Below are positions 35,385 to 44,842 of a stretch of 64,000 nt of DNA, piece by piece. The stretch is taken from the NCBI RefSeq assembly GCF_014692675.1, contig NZ_JABFCZ010000002.1:186001-250000 (forward strand). Direction: 5' to 3'. The DNA is from Roseibium aggregatum. GTDB lineage: Bacteria; Pseudomonadota; Alphaproteobacteria; Rhizobiales; Stappiaceae. The position numbers and the translations under genes were made by a program. The notes under the pieces are model-generated. The model did not search any database. It saw only the letters and a program-made list of their open reading frames with translations, and was not told the origin of the DNA. Numbering within the stretch: position 1 is the stretch's first letter; every line of letters begins with the position of its first letter.

Positions 35385-38300
35385 ATGCTCCAGCGTCACA
35401 GCCAGATCGGCGATTACCGGCTTAGCGATCGGTTCGAGCGCAGCGAAGGCCGGGTGTTCCTGACCGGAACCCAGGCGCTTGCGCGCATCATGTTCGATCA
35501 GGCCCGCCGCGACCGGGATCAGGGATTGAACACTGCGGGGTTCGTTTCCGGCTACCGGGGATCGCCGCTCGGCGGGCTCGACCTGGAACTGTGGCGCAAC
35601 CGGGCCAAGCTGGAGCAGGACCGGATCACCTTCATGCCCGCGGTCAACGAGGACCTGGGGGCGACCGCCGTTTTGGGCGCGCAGCAGGCGGTGCTCGATC
35701 CGGATTGCGAGGTCGAGGGCGTCTTTTCCATGTGGTACGGCAAGGGGCCGGGTGTCGACCGGTCCGGCGATGCGCTGCGCCACGGCAATGCCTATGGCTC
35801 GGCGCCCAAGGGCGGCGTGCTGGTGGTGGCCGGCGACGACCACGGCTGCGTTTCCTCGTCCATGCCGCATCAGTCGGACGTGGCCTTCATGACCTGGTTC
35901 ATGCCGACGCTGAACCCGGCCTCGGTGGAGGAATACCTGGAATTCGGCGAATACGGTTTCGCCCTGTCGCGGTTTTCCGGCACCTGGGTGGGCTTCAAGG
36001 CGATTTCGGAGACGGTGGAATCCGGACGTTCGGTGGAGCTCAAGCCGGACCGGCGCTTCATCATCCCTGAGTTCGATTTCCCCCCGGGCGGATTGCATGT
36101 GCGCCGCGCGGACCTACCGAGCGTCGAGATTGAGACCCGCATCGGCCATAAACTGAGGGCCGTGGAGGCCTTCGTGGAGGCCAATCCGATCGACCGGCAC
36201 ATCTATGAGGTGCTGGATGCGCAATTCGGCATCGTCACCACGGGCAAGGGGCATCTGGACCTGATGGAGGCATTGCGCCTGCTCGGTCTCAACGAGGCCA
36301 GATGCCGGGAACTCGGCATCGACATCTACAAGGTGGGCATGGTCTGGCCGCTGGCGCGGCGCGATGCGCTCGACTTCGTGCGCGGCAAAAAGGAAGTCCT
36401 CGTCGTTGAGGAAAAGCGCGGCATCATCGAAAGCCAGTTCAAGGAATATTTCTACGACTGGCCGGGAGACAAACCGGAGAAGATGGTCGGCAAGCACGAC
36501 GCGGCCGCGACCCGCGACCTGGTGCCCTGGACCGGCGAACTGGAGCCGCTCACACTTGTTCCGATCGTCGCCGAACGGCTGGACCGGTTCTTCCCCGGTG
36601 AGGCGCTGCCGGAAAAGGCGCGCGCGCTCCTGGCGCCGCAAAAGATCGTGCTCAACACGGAAGGGGCGACGCGCACGCCCTATTTCTGCTCCGGCTGCCC
36701 GCACAACACTTCCACCAAGCTGCCGGAAGGCAGCCGCGCCGGCTCGGGCATCGGTTGCCACGTGATGGCAAGCTGGATGGACCGCAGCACCGACGGCTAC
36801 GCCCAAATGGGCGGCGAGGGCGTGCCGATTGCCGTGCGCGGGATCTATAACGGCGGCCGGCACATGTTCCAGAACCTGGGCGAGGGGACCTGGTACCATT
36901 CCGGCTCGCTCGCCATCCGCCAGGCGGTCGCGGCGAAGGCCAACATCACCTACAAGATCCTCTATAACGACGCGGTCGCCATGACCGGCGGCCAGCCGGT
37001 GGACGGGCCGGTCAGCGTCGCCGGCATCGCCCAGGCCTCAAGGGCCGAAGGGGTCGAGCGCATCGCGGTGGCTTCCGACGACATTTCCAAGTTCGATCCT
37101 GCCGAGTTCCCGTTCGGCACCACATTCCACGACCGGGCAGAGCTCGACCCGCTGCAGCGGGAACTGCGCGAGGTGAAGGGCGTCAGCGTTCTCATCTACG
37201 AGCAGACCTGCGCCACGGAAAAGCGCCGGCGGCGCAAGCGCGGCAAGATGGAAGATCCTAAGCGCTTCGCCTATATCAACCCGCTGGTGTGCGAGGGCTG
37301 CGGCGACTGTTCCCTGGAAAGCAACTGCCTCAGCGTCGAACCGCGCGAGACCCGCTTCGGGCGCAAGCGCAAGATCAACCTGTCCACCTGCAACAAGGAT
37401 TTTTCCTGTCTCAACGGATTCTGCCCGAGCTTCGTCACGGTGGAAGGCGGCGAACGTGCCGTTCACGAGGCTCCCGGCCTTGATCCGCTGGCGCTCGCCG
37501 CCCGGCTGCCGGAACCGGAGATGGCCGTGCTCGACGCGCCCTTCGACCTGCTGGTGGCAGGCGTCGGCGGGACCGGTATCGTGACCGTCAGTGCGCTCGT
37601 CACCATGGCGGCCCACCTGGAAGGGCTTGGGTCCAGCGTGCTCGACTTCACCGGCTTCGCGCAGAAATTCGGCACGGTGCTCGGCTATGTCCGACTGGCG
37701 GCGGCACCGGAAGACATTCACCAGGTGCGCATTGAGCAGGGCGCTGCGGATGCGGTGATCGGTTGCGACATCGTCGTCAGTTCCTCGCCCAAGGCGTCGA
37801 CCCTTTACCGGCAGGGGACGAAGGTCGCGCTCAACACGGCGGAAATGCCGACCGGCGATCTGGTGCTGCGGCGCGACGCTGACCTCAAGATCGGCACCCG
37901 CGAGGCGGCGATCCGCGCCGCGGTGGGCAGCGAGAATGTCACGGCGATCGATGCCAACAGGATCGCGGAGGAACTCCTGGGCGAGCAGGTCTTCGCCAAT
38001 ATCATCATGCTCGGCTTCGCCTGGCAGCAGGGGCTGGTGCCGGTGAGCTGGCAGGCGCTGGACCGGGCCGTGGAGCTCAACGCCGTGCAGATCGACAAGA
38101 ACCGCCGGGCGCTTGCCATCGGCCAGCTGCTGGCGGCCGAGCCTGAAGCGCTGAAGCCTTATCTGAACCGGTCGGAAGAAGAAGAACCAAGCCTTGATGA
38201 TCTGATTGCGGAGCGGGCTGCGTTTCTCACCGGCTATCAGAATGGAACTTACGCGGAGCGCTACCGGAAAACCCTCTCGGTCTTCCGTTCGGCCATGCCG

Positions 38301-38807
38301 GACGAGTTGACGGCAATCGCAGCCAGGGCCCTGTTCAAGCTGATGGCCTACAAGGACGAATACGAGGTCGCCCGGCTGCACACCGCCATGGGCTTCGACG
38401 AGGAACTGGCGAAAACCTTCGCCGGCGACTTCAAGGTCCGCTACCACCTTGCCCCGCCGCTGCTGCCGCTCGGCAAGGATGCGCGCGGACGGCCGAACAA
38501 GCGCGCCTTCGGTCCGTGGATCCGTCCCGCGTTCAAGCTGCTTTCGGGCATGAAGGGGCTTCGCGGCACCTGGGCCGATCCCTTTGGCCACACGCACGAA
38601 CGGCGGCTGAACCGCAGCCTGATCTCCTGGTACGAAGGCGTATTGGAGACGGTCGCCAAGGCCGGCGACGAAAACCGCGAGACCGTGGCGGCCCTGCTCA
38701 AGACCCCACTCGACATGCGCGGCTACGGCCCGGTCTTCGAGGCGGCCGTTGAGAAGGAACAGGCGCGGGCGGAAAAGCTTCTGGCGGACCTCGGCCACGG
38801 TGCTTGA
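35385..38807 (+). CDS. Indolepyruvate ferredoxin oxidoreductase, fused alpha-gamma type
   Basis: TPP- and Fe-S-dependent oxidative decarboxylation of aryl pyruvates (from Trp, Phe, Tyr) to aryl-acetyl-CoA. The single 1140-residue chain has the PFOR-like N-terminus (GTQALARIMFDQ, GFVSGYRGSPLGGLDLELW), a TPP domain near residue 435 (YFCSGCPHNTS, AGSGIGCHVMASWMD), a ferredoxin-like cluster region near 636-685 (CEGCGDCSLESNCLSVEP, CNKDFSCLNGFCPSF), a gamma domain from about 720 (LLVAGVGGTGIVTVSALV) and a C-terminal DUF6537-like domain. The interrupted Lrp-family gene is divergent from it with a 135-base shared regulatory region. Confidence 0.93.
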   Translation: MLQRHSQIGDYRLSDRFERSEGRVFLTGTQALARIMFDQARRDRDQGLNTAGFVSGYRGSPLGGLDLELWRNRAKLEQDRITFMPAVNEDLGATAVLGAQQAVLDPDCEVEGVFSMWYGKGPGVDRSGDALRHGNAYGSAPKGGVLVVAGDDHGCVSSSMPHQSDVAFMTWFMPTLNPASVEEYLEFGEYGFALSRFSGTWVGFKAISETVESGRSVELKPDRRFIIPEFDFPPGGLHVRRADLPSVEIETRIGHKLRAVEAFVEANPIDRHIYEVLDAQFGIVTTGKGHLDLMEALRLLGLNEARCRELGIDIYKVGMVWPLARRDALDFVRGKKEVLVVEEKRGIIESQFKEYFYDWPGDKPEKMVGKHDAAATRDLVPWTGELEPLTLVPIVAERLDRFFPGEALPEKARALLAPQKIVLNTEGATRTPYFCSGCPHNTSTKLPEGSRAGSGIGCHVMASWMDRSTDGYAQMGGEGVPIAVRGIYNGGRHMFQNLGEGTWYHSGSLAIRQAVAAKANITYKILYNDAVAMTGGQPVDGPVSVAGIAQASRAEGVERIAVASDDISKFDPAEFPFGTTFHDRAELDPLQRELREVKGVSVLIYEQTCATEKRRRRKRGKMEDPKRFAYINPLVCEGCGDCSLESNCLSVEPRETRFGRKRKINLSTCNKDFSCLNGFCPSFVTVEGGERAVHEAPGLDPLALAARLPEPEMAVLDAPFDLLVAGVGGTGIVTVSALVTMAAHLEGLGSSVLDFTGFAQKFGTVLGYVRLAAAPEDIHQVRIEQGAADAVIGCDIVVSSSPKASTLYRQGTKVALNTAEMPTGDLVLRRDADLKIGTREAAIRAAVGSENVTAIDANRIAEELLGEQVFANIIMLGFAWQQGLVPVSWQALDRAVELNAVQIDKNRRALAIGQLLAAEPEALKPYLNRSEEEEPSLDDLIAERAAFLTGYQNGTYAERYRKTLSVFRSAMPDELTAIAARALFKLMAYKDEYEVARLHTAMGFDEELAKTFAGDFKVRYHLAPPLLPLGKDARGRPNKRAFGPWIRPAFKLLSGMKGLRGTWADPFGHTHERRLNRSLISWYEGVLETVAKAGDENRETVAALLKTPLDMRGYGPVFEAAVEKEQARAEKLLADLGHGA

Positions 38808-38867
38808 AGGCGGGGAGGGGCAAGACTGTCTTCCCAATTAGCCTGCGATCCCCGCCTGATCAGGCTC

Positions 38868-39197
38868 TCACGGGTGCGGCAGGGGAAATCCGTGACGCTC
38901 CGTTAGGGCCTTCAGAATGCCGTCCTTGTCGTCGATGAAGGTCGGACGGCCGGTCACCGGATCCCGTTGATCCGACAGGACAAGAACGGGCAGGCTTTGG
39001 TTTTCGGAGCCAAGTAGGTCCGCGATTTCCGTTCTCGGTCGCGGCCAGGCAATGCGGCGGACGTCGATCCTTGTCGCGAGATCCGGGAAAGAGGCGAGCA
39101 CGCCTTCCATCAGGGCGCAGTGCCAGCAATAGAATGTTGCGCCCGGATAGTCGGGATCGGAAAACCCCGGCCGTAGCAGGTAGAGCCTGTCTTTCAT
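38868..39197 (-). CDS. DUF3088 domain protein
   Basis: A 109-residue soluble protein that opens RLYLLRPGFSDPDYPGATFY followed by CWHCALMEG, the signature of DUF3088. The paired cysteines in CWHC resemble a thioredoxin-like redox or metal site, and the C-terminal SLPVLVLSD with TFIDDKDGILKAL fits a thioredoxin/glutathione transferase-like fold; that fold assignment is inference. The ATG at 39197 is preferred to longer upstream readings without family similarity. It is convergent with the oxidoreductase gene. Confidence 0.87.
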   Translation of the reverse strand: MKDRLYLLRPGFSDPDYPGATFYCWHCALMEGVLASFPDLATRIDVRRIAWPRPRTEIADLLGSENQSLPVLVLSDQRDPVTGRPTFIDDKDGILKALTERHGFPLPHP

Positions 39198-39360
39198 GCG
39201 TTCGTCCGAAGTGGTGCGGCAGCGGCAGTCTCTTCGATTCTGCGGCTCTGCGAAAGGCCAGCCACGTTCCCGCTTGCATTCGCTCATTGTTGACGTTTAC
39301 GTAAATGGAAATTGCGAAAGCAAAGCGGAATCGGAACCATGTTCCGACGGGGAGGGATGA

Positions 39361-39786
39361 ATGCAGCCGGTGATGAGTGTCGCGGAGATATCTGAGTTTC
39401 TGGACCGGGAATTCCCGCAGATCCATGCGGGCGGACGGGTCTATGCCATCGACGCGATTTCACCTGGCGAGGCGGTTGTCCGGCTTTCGGCCAACGAGAT
39501 GCATCTGCGGCCCGGCGGGACGGTGTCCGGCCCGTCCATGATGGCGCTCGCCGACCTTGCGGCCTATGTGGTGATCCTCGCCCATATCGGACCGGTGGCG
39601 CTGGCGGTCACCACCAATCTCAACATCAACTTCCTGCGCAAGCCCGAGCCGGGCGACCTTGTCGCCACCTGCAAACTGTTGAAGCTCGGCAAGCGGCTGG
39701 CGGTCACCGAATGCGGCATCGGCGGGGAGGGCGAAGAAGAATACGTCGCCCACGCGACGGCAACCTATTCGGTGCCGCCGCGCTAA
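39361..39786 (+). CDS. PaaI family thioesterase
   Basis: Hot-dog fold acyl-CoA thioesterase of 141 residues. The catalytic helix region is MHLRPGGTVSGPSMMALADL, with a conserved Asp in ADLAAYVVIL, followed by VTTNLNINFLRKPEPGDLVA, the typical central strand-loop of PaaI-type enzymes. GGGAGGGATGA lies just before the ATG. Substrate unknown. It may serve aryl-CoA metabolism together with the upstream indolepyruvate oxidoreductase, but this is inference. Confidence 0.9.
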   Translation: MQPVMSVAEISEFLDREFPQIHAGGRVYAIDAISPGEAVVRLSANEMHLRPGGTVSGPSMMALADLAAYVVILAHIGPVALAVTTNLNINFLRKPEPGDLVATCKLLKLGKRLAVTECGIGGEGEEEYVAHATATYSVPPR

Positions 39787-39810
39787 GCGTTCGTGTTGAT
39801 GCCTGCCGTA

Positions 39811-40143
39811 TCAGGCCGGCTGGCGCAGATGCAGCGCGCTGCGGATGACCCTCATCAGGACGTAAGCCGCCACAGACGCGCCTGCGAGAATGCCGGTTGC
39901 CAGGCCGGCATCGCTCGTGGTGCCGAACGGCAGGCCCATCGCAGTTGAATAAATCGCGATCAGGATGCCGACCACCGCGCCGGTCAGGACGACGCAGAGG
40001 AGTTGGGGAACCACGTCCCCGTTCATCCAGGCCGGCATGCGGGCCGACCGGTAGACGTCGCTGAGGATGAGATACAGGAGAATAACGGCCGCAAAGGCGG
40101 CGCCTGCCTCCACGAGGGACAGGACAGAAGAAGCGGAAACCAT
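39811..40143 (-). CDS. Hypothetical membrane protein, 110 aa
   Basis: Three hydrophobic segments are visible: LVEAGAAFAAVILLYLILSD, LCVVLTGAVVGILIAIYS, and ATGILAGASVAAYVLMRVI, with the polar loop SARMPAWMNGDVVPQ between the first two. No family recognised. The ATG at 40143 is chosen; a TTG six codons upstream is also in frame, and neither has a clear ribosome binding site. It is convergent with the thioesterase gene. Confidence 0.65.
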   Translation of the reverse strand: MVSASSVLSLVEAGAAFAAVILLYLILSDVYRSARMPAWMNGDVVPQLLCVVLTGAVVGILIAIYSTAMGLPFGTTSDAGLATGILAGASVAAYVLMRVIRSALHLRQPA

Positions 40144-40622
40144 TTTATAGAGGGTCCACAAGGGGCAAGTGCCCGATACGCGATATGCCTTCGCGCCAAG
40201 CTTTCCGGCCGGGCCTGTGGGCGGATGCGGGGTTCGGAAACAAGGGTTTCTGAGCCTGGAATCAAGCGCCCGGTTCTTCCGTTCCGGAGCGCCTATTTTC
40301 CGCCTTGTGACAGCATTTCGGCAAGCGGAATCTTCAGCCGTTAGCGGGAATTTTCAGGTGTTTGGTGGCGGGTCAGGACGTAAGGCAATAAGGGAAGGCC
40401 AGGAAAAAGGGTAATTTCCGACCGGATTTTTGCGGTAATATAATACCGTTTTTGTAAACCATTGTTTTTGCTTTAGAAAATAAGTCGTAGCCCGAATAAA
40501 CTTGCTTGACCGGCTTTTTGTGCCGGCGTATAAGCTGCGCCGACGAATGTGAAAGTCCGTCCGACGCCTTCATAAGGGGCGCGCGGGCTTTTTTGTTTCA
40601 AGACCAAGAACGGATCAAACTC
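40144..40622. other. 479-base upstream region of rplM
   Basis: No gene seen. It contains the rplM promoter (40506-40534) and, upstream, a 5-bp hairpin CGGTA-ATATAA-TACCG (40433-40448) followed by five Ts, which may be an operator or weak terminator. The leader from about 40541 to 40622 has an imperfect GC-rich segment but no clear ribosomal-protein autoregulatory fold that I can name. Confidence 0.5.
40506..40534 (+). promoter_or_regulatory. Near-consensus promoter of rplM-rpsI
   Basis: TTGACC (40506-40511), exactly 17 bases, TATAAG (40529-40534). The best sigma-70 match I saw in the window, as expected for a ribosomal protein operon. Predicted leader about 80 bases. Confidence 0.8.
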
Positions 40623-41090
40623 ATGAAGACCTTCTCTGCCAAGCCGGCTGAGGTCGAGAAAAAGTGGATCTTGATCGACGCGGAAGGCATGGTCGTCGGC
40701 CGTCTGGCTGCCTACATCGCCAACCATCTGCGCGGCAAGCATCTGCCGACCTACACGCCGCATGTCGATTGCGGTGACAACATTGTCGTCGTCAACGCCG
40801 ACAAGGTGGTGTTCACCGGCCGCAAGTACGACAACAAGAAGTACTACTGGCACACCGGCCACCCGGGCGGCATCAAGGAACGCACCGCACGCGGCATCCT
40901 TGAAGGCAAGTTCCCGGAGCGCGTCCTTGAAAAGGCTGTTCAGCGCATGATGCCGGGCGGCCCGCTGTCCAACAAGCAGCTGAAGAACCTCAAGGTCTAC
41001 TGCGGCCCGAACCATCCGCATGAAGCTCAGTCGCCGGTCCTGGTCGACGTCAAGAGCCTCAACGACAAGAACGACGGCAAGAGGGCTTGA
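40623..41090 (+). CDS. rplM: 50S ribosomal protein L13
   Basis: Large-subunit protein binding 23S rRNA early in assembly. The 155 residues begin [20 protein letters not shown], typical of alphaproteobacterial L13, with [35 protein letters not shown], the [16 protein letters not shown] motif and the C-terminal [15 protein letters not shown]. rpsI follows after 2 bases. Confidence 0.98.
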   Translation: MKTFSAKPAEVEKKWILIDAEGMVVGRLAAYIANHLRGKHLPTYTPHVDCGDNIVVVNADKVVFTGRKYDNKKYYWHTGHPGGIKERTARGILEGKFPERVLEKAVQRMMPGGPLSNKQLKNLKVYCGPNHPHEAQSPVLVDVKSLNDKNDGKRA

Positions 41091-41092
41091 AT

Positions 41093-41569
41093 ATGGCTGA
41101 GCTGCAATCCCTGGAAGAACTGGGTGGCGCTGTCGATACCGCTGCCCCCGAAGCCCCGGTCCATGTCCAGAAGCTGGACGCACAGGGCCGTGCCTATGCC
41201 ACCGGCAAGCGTAAGGACGCCATCGCACGCGTCTGGGTGAAGCCCGGCACCGGCAAGATCATCGTCAACAAGAAGGACATGACCGAGTATTTCGCTCGTC
41301 CGGTCCTGCAGATGATCCTGCGCCAGCCGATCATGCTCACCGACCGTGACGGCCAGTACGACGTCATCGCCACCGTGACCGGCGGCGGTCTGTCCGGCCA
41401 GGCCGGTGCAGTGCGCCACGGCCTGTCCAAGGCTCTGACCCACTACGAGCCGGAGCTGCGCGGTATCCTGAAGAAGAACGGCTTCCTGACCCGCGACAGC
41501 CGCGTCGTCGAACGTAAGAAGTTCGGTAAGCGCAAGGCCCGCCGGTCGTTCCAGTTCTCCAAGCGTTGA
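41093..41569 (+). CDS. rpsI: 30S ribosomal protein S9
   Basis: Small-subunit head protein whose basic tail reaches the P site. The 158 residues carry an alphaproteobacterial N-terminal extension of about 30, then [19 protein letters not shown], the [19 protein letters not shown] core and the C-terminal [20 protein letters not shown], ending in the universally conserved Lys-Arg. ATG at 41093, two bases after the rplM stop. Confidence 0.98.
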   Translation: MAELQSLEELGGAVDTAAPEAPVHVQKLDAQGRAYATGKRKDAIARVWVKPGTGKIIVNKKDMTEYFARPVLQMILRQPIMLTDRDGQYDVIATVTGGGLSGQAGAVRHGLSKALTHYEPELRGILKKNGFLTRDSRVVERKKFGKRKARRSFQFSKR

Positions 41570-41599
41570 TCGCCGGACATACTGGTTCCCAAGTTCAAG

Positions 41600-41631
41600 A
41601 AACCCGCCGGAGCGATCCGGCGGGTTTTTTT
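41600..41631 (+). terminator. Intrinsic terminator of rplM-rpsI
   Basis: AAACCCGCCGGA-GCGA-TCCGGCGGGTTT followed by more Ts: a perfect GC-rich stem with a 4-base loop and T-run directly after rpsI. Confidence 0.95.
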
Positions 41632-41753
41632 GTGTCCGAAGCGTTGGGGCAGGGCCAGAAGGGGACGTAAGTTGGCGGCCCGGACGGCTTGTCCGTCCCG
41701 CCCAAACCGGCTAGGGCTTTTACTCCTCAGGTATCCGGACCGTGGAGCTATTG

Positions 41754-42719
41754 ATGGATACGAAATCCCCCCTTCCGATCGACAACGCCTTTCTGGGCCA
41801 ATCGCTGAAAGGCGGCTCCCATGAGCCGACATTTGCAGGCGCGTTGAGTTTCATGCGCCGCCGCTACTCGCGCGATCTGAACGGCGTCGATCTTGCGGTC
41901 TGGGGCATTCCCTTCGATGCGGCGGTTTCCAATCGGCCGGGCGCGCGGTTCGGCCCGCAGGGGGTGCGCCGGGCATCGGCGATCTTTTGCGGCGACCCGC
42001 AGTATCCGTTTCATTTCGATCCGTTCGAGACGCTTGCCGCGGTCGACTACGGCGACTGCGTCTTCGATTACGGCCTCCATGCGGAAATTCCGGGCCATAT
42101 CGAACGGCAGGCAACCGAGATCCTGGATGCGGACGCGCATCTTTTTTCCATCGGCGGCGATCACTTCGTCACCTGGCCGCTGCTCAAGGCCCATGCGGCG
42201 AAGTTCGGCCCGCTGGCGCTCGTCCAGTTCGATGCCCATCAGGACACCTGGGACGACGACGGCGGGCGGATCGACCACGGCAGCTTTGTCGGCCGCGCGG
42301 TCCGCGACGGCATCATCGATCCGGAACGCTCCATCCAGATCGGGATCCGCACCCATGCGCCCGATACGTTCGGCATCGAGATCATCCACGGTTATGACAT
42401 CGATACGCTCGGCATCCAGGGCGTGATCGAGAAGATCGAGGCCCGCACCGGCGTCGGTCCGGCCTACATGACCTACGATATCGACTGCCTCGATCCGGCC
42501 TTCGCTCCCGGTACGGGTACGCCGGTCTCCGGCGGTCTGTCGTCGCGCGAGGCGCTCGCCATCCTGCGCGGGCTTGGCGGGATCGATTTCGTCGGCGGCG
42601 ATGTGGTCGAGGTGGCGCCTGCCTATGATCATGCCGATATCACCTCGATTGCCGGTGCCTCCGTGGCGCTCACCTATATCGGCCTGCTGGCAGAGCGGCG
42701 GGCGAAGCAGCCGCAGTAG
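41754..42719 (+). CDS. speB: Agmatinase / ureohydrolase family protein
   Basis: Mn-dependent hydrolase of the arginase fold, probably cleaving agmatine to putrescine and urea. The 321 residues contain the metal-binding motifs SIGGDHFVTWPLL, VQFDAHQDTWDDD (the usual Ser is Gln-Asp here, DAHQDT) and YDIDCLDPAFAPGTGTP. ATG at 41754 lies 6 bases after GGAG. In the absence of substrate-specific residues I can judge, guanidinobutyrase or guanidinopropionase activity is an alternative. Confidence 0.87.
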   Translation: MDTKSPLPIDNAFLGQSLKGGSHEPTFAGALSFMRRRYSRDLNGVDLAVWGIPFDAAVSNRPGARFGPQGVRRASAIFCGDPQYPFHFDPFETLAAVDYGDCVFDYGLHAEIPGHIERQATEILDADAHLFSIGGDHFVTWPLLKAHAAKFGPLALVQFDAHQDTWDDDGGRIDHGSFVGRAVRDGIIDPERSIQIGIRTHAPDTFGIEIIHGYDIDTLGIQGVIEKIEARTGVGPAYMTYDIDCLDPAFAPGTGTPVSGGLSSREALAILRGLGGIDFVGGDVVEVAPAYDHADITSIAGASVALTYIGLLAERRAKQPQ

Positions 42720-42741
42720 CGATAATGTCCAAGAGACGGGT

Positions 42742-43962
42742 CTAGCGCAGGACTTCCGGATAAAACGCGAGAAGACCGCCCAGCCCGATCATCAGGAGGC
42801 CACCGGCAAGCTTGCAGAAGCCGGCGTATTTCTCGCCCGCAAACCGGTCGACGGCAAAGGCGGCGGCGAGAAAGATGGCCAGATCGTCCAGCATGAAGAA
42901 CAGGACGTAAAGCAGGATGTAGAGATAGTAGGCTGGCGTCGAGACGTCCGCGACCGACAGCACATGGGTGAACAGGGCGGGCATGGCCGACGAGCAGATG
43001 AATTCGATCGAGTTCACCGCGAAGGCAAGGCCGACGATGCCGGCGAAACTCATGAGCCCCAGCGGTGAGGCGACCAGATGGCGGATCCTCAACCGGGTCT
43101 TCTGGCGGGTGTCCATGTCACCGACCGCGCAGACCAGCTGGCCGCCGCTCCTGACGAAATCCTCCAGACTGAGCGCGCCGAAATAGATGGCCGCAAGCCC
43201 GATGATCACCGTCAGGGCGTGGATATAGCCGAGAACCAGAAACACGTTCAGCCAGGCGGTCATGAACAGGAAGTAGAGGACGCCGGAGGCCAACAGGAAG
43301 GTGCCGATCAGGATGTAGATCCGGGAGCGGTCCTTCATGCCGATGATCAGAGAAATCAGATAGACCAGCACCCACATGGCGCAAGGGTTGAAACCGTCGA
43401 TCACGCCGAGCACGACGGCAAGGGCCGGCAGCGACAGTTTGAACGGGTCGATTTCGCCGATGACCGGCAAGTCCAGTTTGTCCTTTTCCGGTGCCGGCTC
43501 GGAAGCCGTCCCGGGATTATCCGCGCCGTAAAGGGCCTGTTGGATCCAGTATTCGATCAGGGCGCCGGTGGTATCTGCCTCGTGGAAGCCGAGCAGGTGC
43601 CTGTCGCCGATAAAAAGCAGCGGGGTCGCGATCTGATCGGTCGGCAGGCCATGGTCCTGCATGAAGCGGACCATCAGCTCCAGTTCGTCATTCAGATTGA
43701 TGTTGTGTGTGACCAGATGGAGACCGGGATACTCCGGCTTGATCTCTTCCAGGAAGGCCAGTTCCTTCCGGCAGTGCGGGCAGCCTGGCGAATAGAACAC
43801 GTGAACGGTGACGCCATCGCTGGCAGGAACCGCCGTCTCGGCGGCTTGCTGTTGTGGTCCCCGTATCAGAAGAGCTGCGAGAACAACGCAGAGAACAACG
43901 AGAAGCCCGGTGCGGAACCGGTTCTGAAAGACCGTCTTCAGGAGGGCTGTGCTGCCTGCCAT
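42742..43962 (-). CDS. Thioredoxin-like domain fused to DsbD-like membrane domain
   Basis: 406 residues. A membrane anchor (about 16-36) is followed by a periplasmic thioredoxin-like domain with the active site YSPGCPHCRKELAFLEEI (CPHC, as in DsbA) and TPLLFIGDRHLLGF. A linker leads to a membrane domain of six or more helices starting VVLGVIDGFNPCAMWVLVYL, a DsbD/CcdA-like NPC motif; the second cysteine may be in QLVCAVG or EFICSSAMP. It likely moves electrons across the inner membrane for thiol exchange. Single gene, convergent with speB by 22 bases. Confidence 0.85.
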   Translation of the reverse strand: MAGSTALLKTVFQNRFRTGLLVVLCVVLAALLIRGPQQQAAETAVPASDGVTVHVFYSPGCPHCRKELAFLEEIKPEYPGLHLVTHNINLNDELELMVRFMQDHGLPTDQIATPLLFIGDRHLLGFHEADTTGALIEYWIQQALYGADNPGTASEPAPEKDKLDLPVIGEIDPFKLSLPALAVVLGVIDGFNPCAMWVLVYLISLIIGMKDRSRIYILIGTFLLASGVLYFLFMTAWLNVFLVLGYIHALTVIIGLAAIYFGALSLEDFVRSGGQLVCAVGDMDTRQKTRLRIRHLVASPLGLMSFAGIVGLAFAVNSIEFICSSAMPALFTHVLSVADVSTPAYYLYILLYVLFFMLDDLAIFLAAAFAVDRFAGEKYAGFCKLAGGLLMIGLGGLLAFYPEVLR

Positions 43963-44055
43963 GCGATAGGGTCCGCCTGCCTCAATCTCATGCGTGTTAT
44001 GCCATTGTCCGGCATAGCGTTACTGGGGACGTGGTTACGCGACGCAGGCGAGGCG

Positions 44056-44664
44056 TCAGCGTTGCAGGTTGCACGTGGTCTTGCGCTTCTGCCTGTTGTC
44101 GTTGTCCGGAACGGACGTCCAGAACCGGTAGAGCGGGTGCGCGTCGTGCATGCGTTCGTAAAGCGCCACCATGCGGTCCAGAAACACCAGTTTTCCGGCA
44201 TAGGTGACGACCATTCCCGAGACCGTCAGCCACAGGTGGGTCTCGACGGCGCCGAGAACGGCGACGACAAAACCGACGCCGGCGACCAGGGACAGCAGAA
44301 GCGCCTTGTTGGCATCCTCGCGCGGTATCGGAACCAGCATGCGGTTGAGCCAGATCCGTTCGCCCAGGGTGGCCTTTGCGGCCCATGAACCCAGATAGGA
44401 GGGCGGAGAAAACAGGCGCGGATTGAGCCAGAGCCAGACGATCACCAGACCCGTGGCGAGTGCGGCAAGGCCCGCACCGATCCAGACGTGGCTCCAGATC
44501 GCCAGAAGAAGCAGGGGAAGCGTCGCCATGCGCGAATAGACGCTGAGCGGAGAGGCGTGGCGGTTCCAGACTTTCGGGGACATGCCGAGGGCCCTGATCT
44601 GCCCGGCAGGCATCGCCTGATAATGCCTCGGTCGAGGCATGGGTATCCGTTGGGCCTGCTTCAT
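44056..44664 (-). CDS. Membrane protein, probable DUF6653 family
   Basis: A 202-residue protein with an N-terminal cytosolic basic tail, then WNRHASPLSVYSRMATLPLL, which matches the HxNPxSVWTR-like start of DUF6653 as I remember it. Four membrane segments follow (ATLPLLLLAIWSHVWIGAG, LATGLVIVWLWLNP, LLLSLVAGVGFVVAVLGAV, LTVSGMVVTYAGKLVFL). The ATG at 44664 is the most likely start; 44640 or a TTG at 44709 are alternatives. Function unknown. Confidence 0.7.
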   Translation of the reverse strand: MKQAQRIPMPRPRHYQAMPAGQIRALGMSPKVWNRHASPLSVYSRMATLPLLLLAIWSHVWIGAGLAALATGLVIVWLWLNPRLFSPPSYLGSWAAKATLGERIWLNRMLVPIPREDANKALLLSLVAGVGFVVAVLGAVETHLWLTVSGMVVTYAGKLVFLDRMVALYERMHDAHPLYRFWTSVPDNDNRQKRKTTCNLQR

Positions 44665-44842
44665 CGCATTGTCCGGTTTGTCCGCTCCGTTTTCTTGTCG
44701 GCGGATCAATCTAGCGCTTCTGCCTGTTTATCGCAATTTCCGGTAATCGGTTTTCCTGCGGGAAACATGTCGCATATTGACGCTGAAAACTCCAAACTGC
44801 CGTAGCGTCTTTGCCGGAACGCGATAAGACTGCAGTAGAGGG

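Noticed and set aside
38808..38857. Terminator after the indolepyruvate oxidoreductase (AGGCGGGGA / TCCCCGCCT)
   Set aside because: The two 9-base arms are separated by 32 bases and no T-run follows, so it is not a convincing intrinsic terminator.
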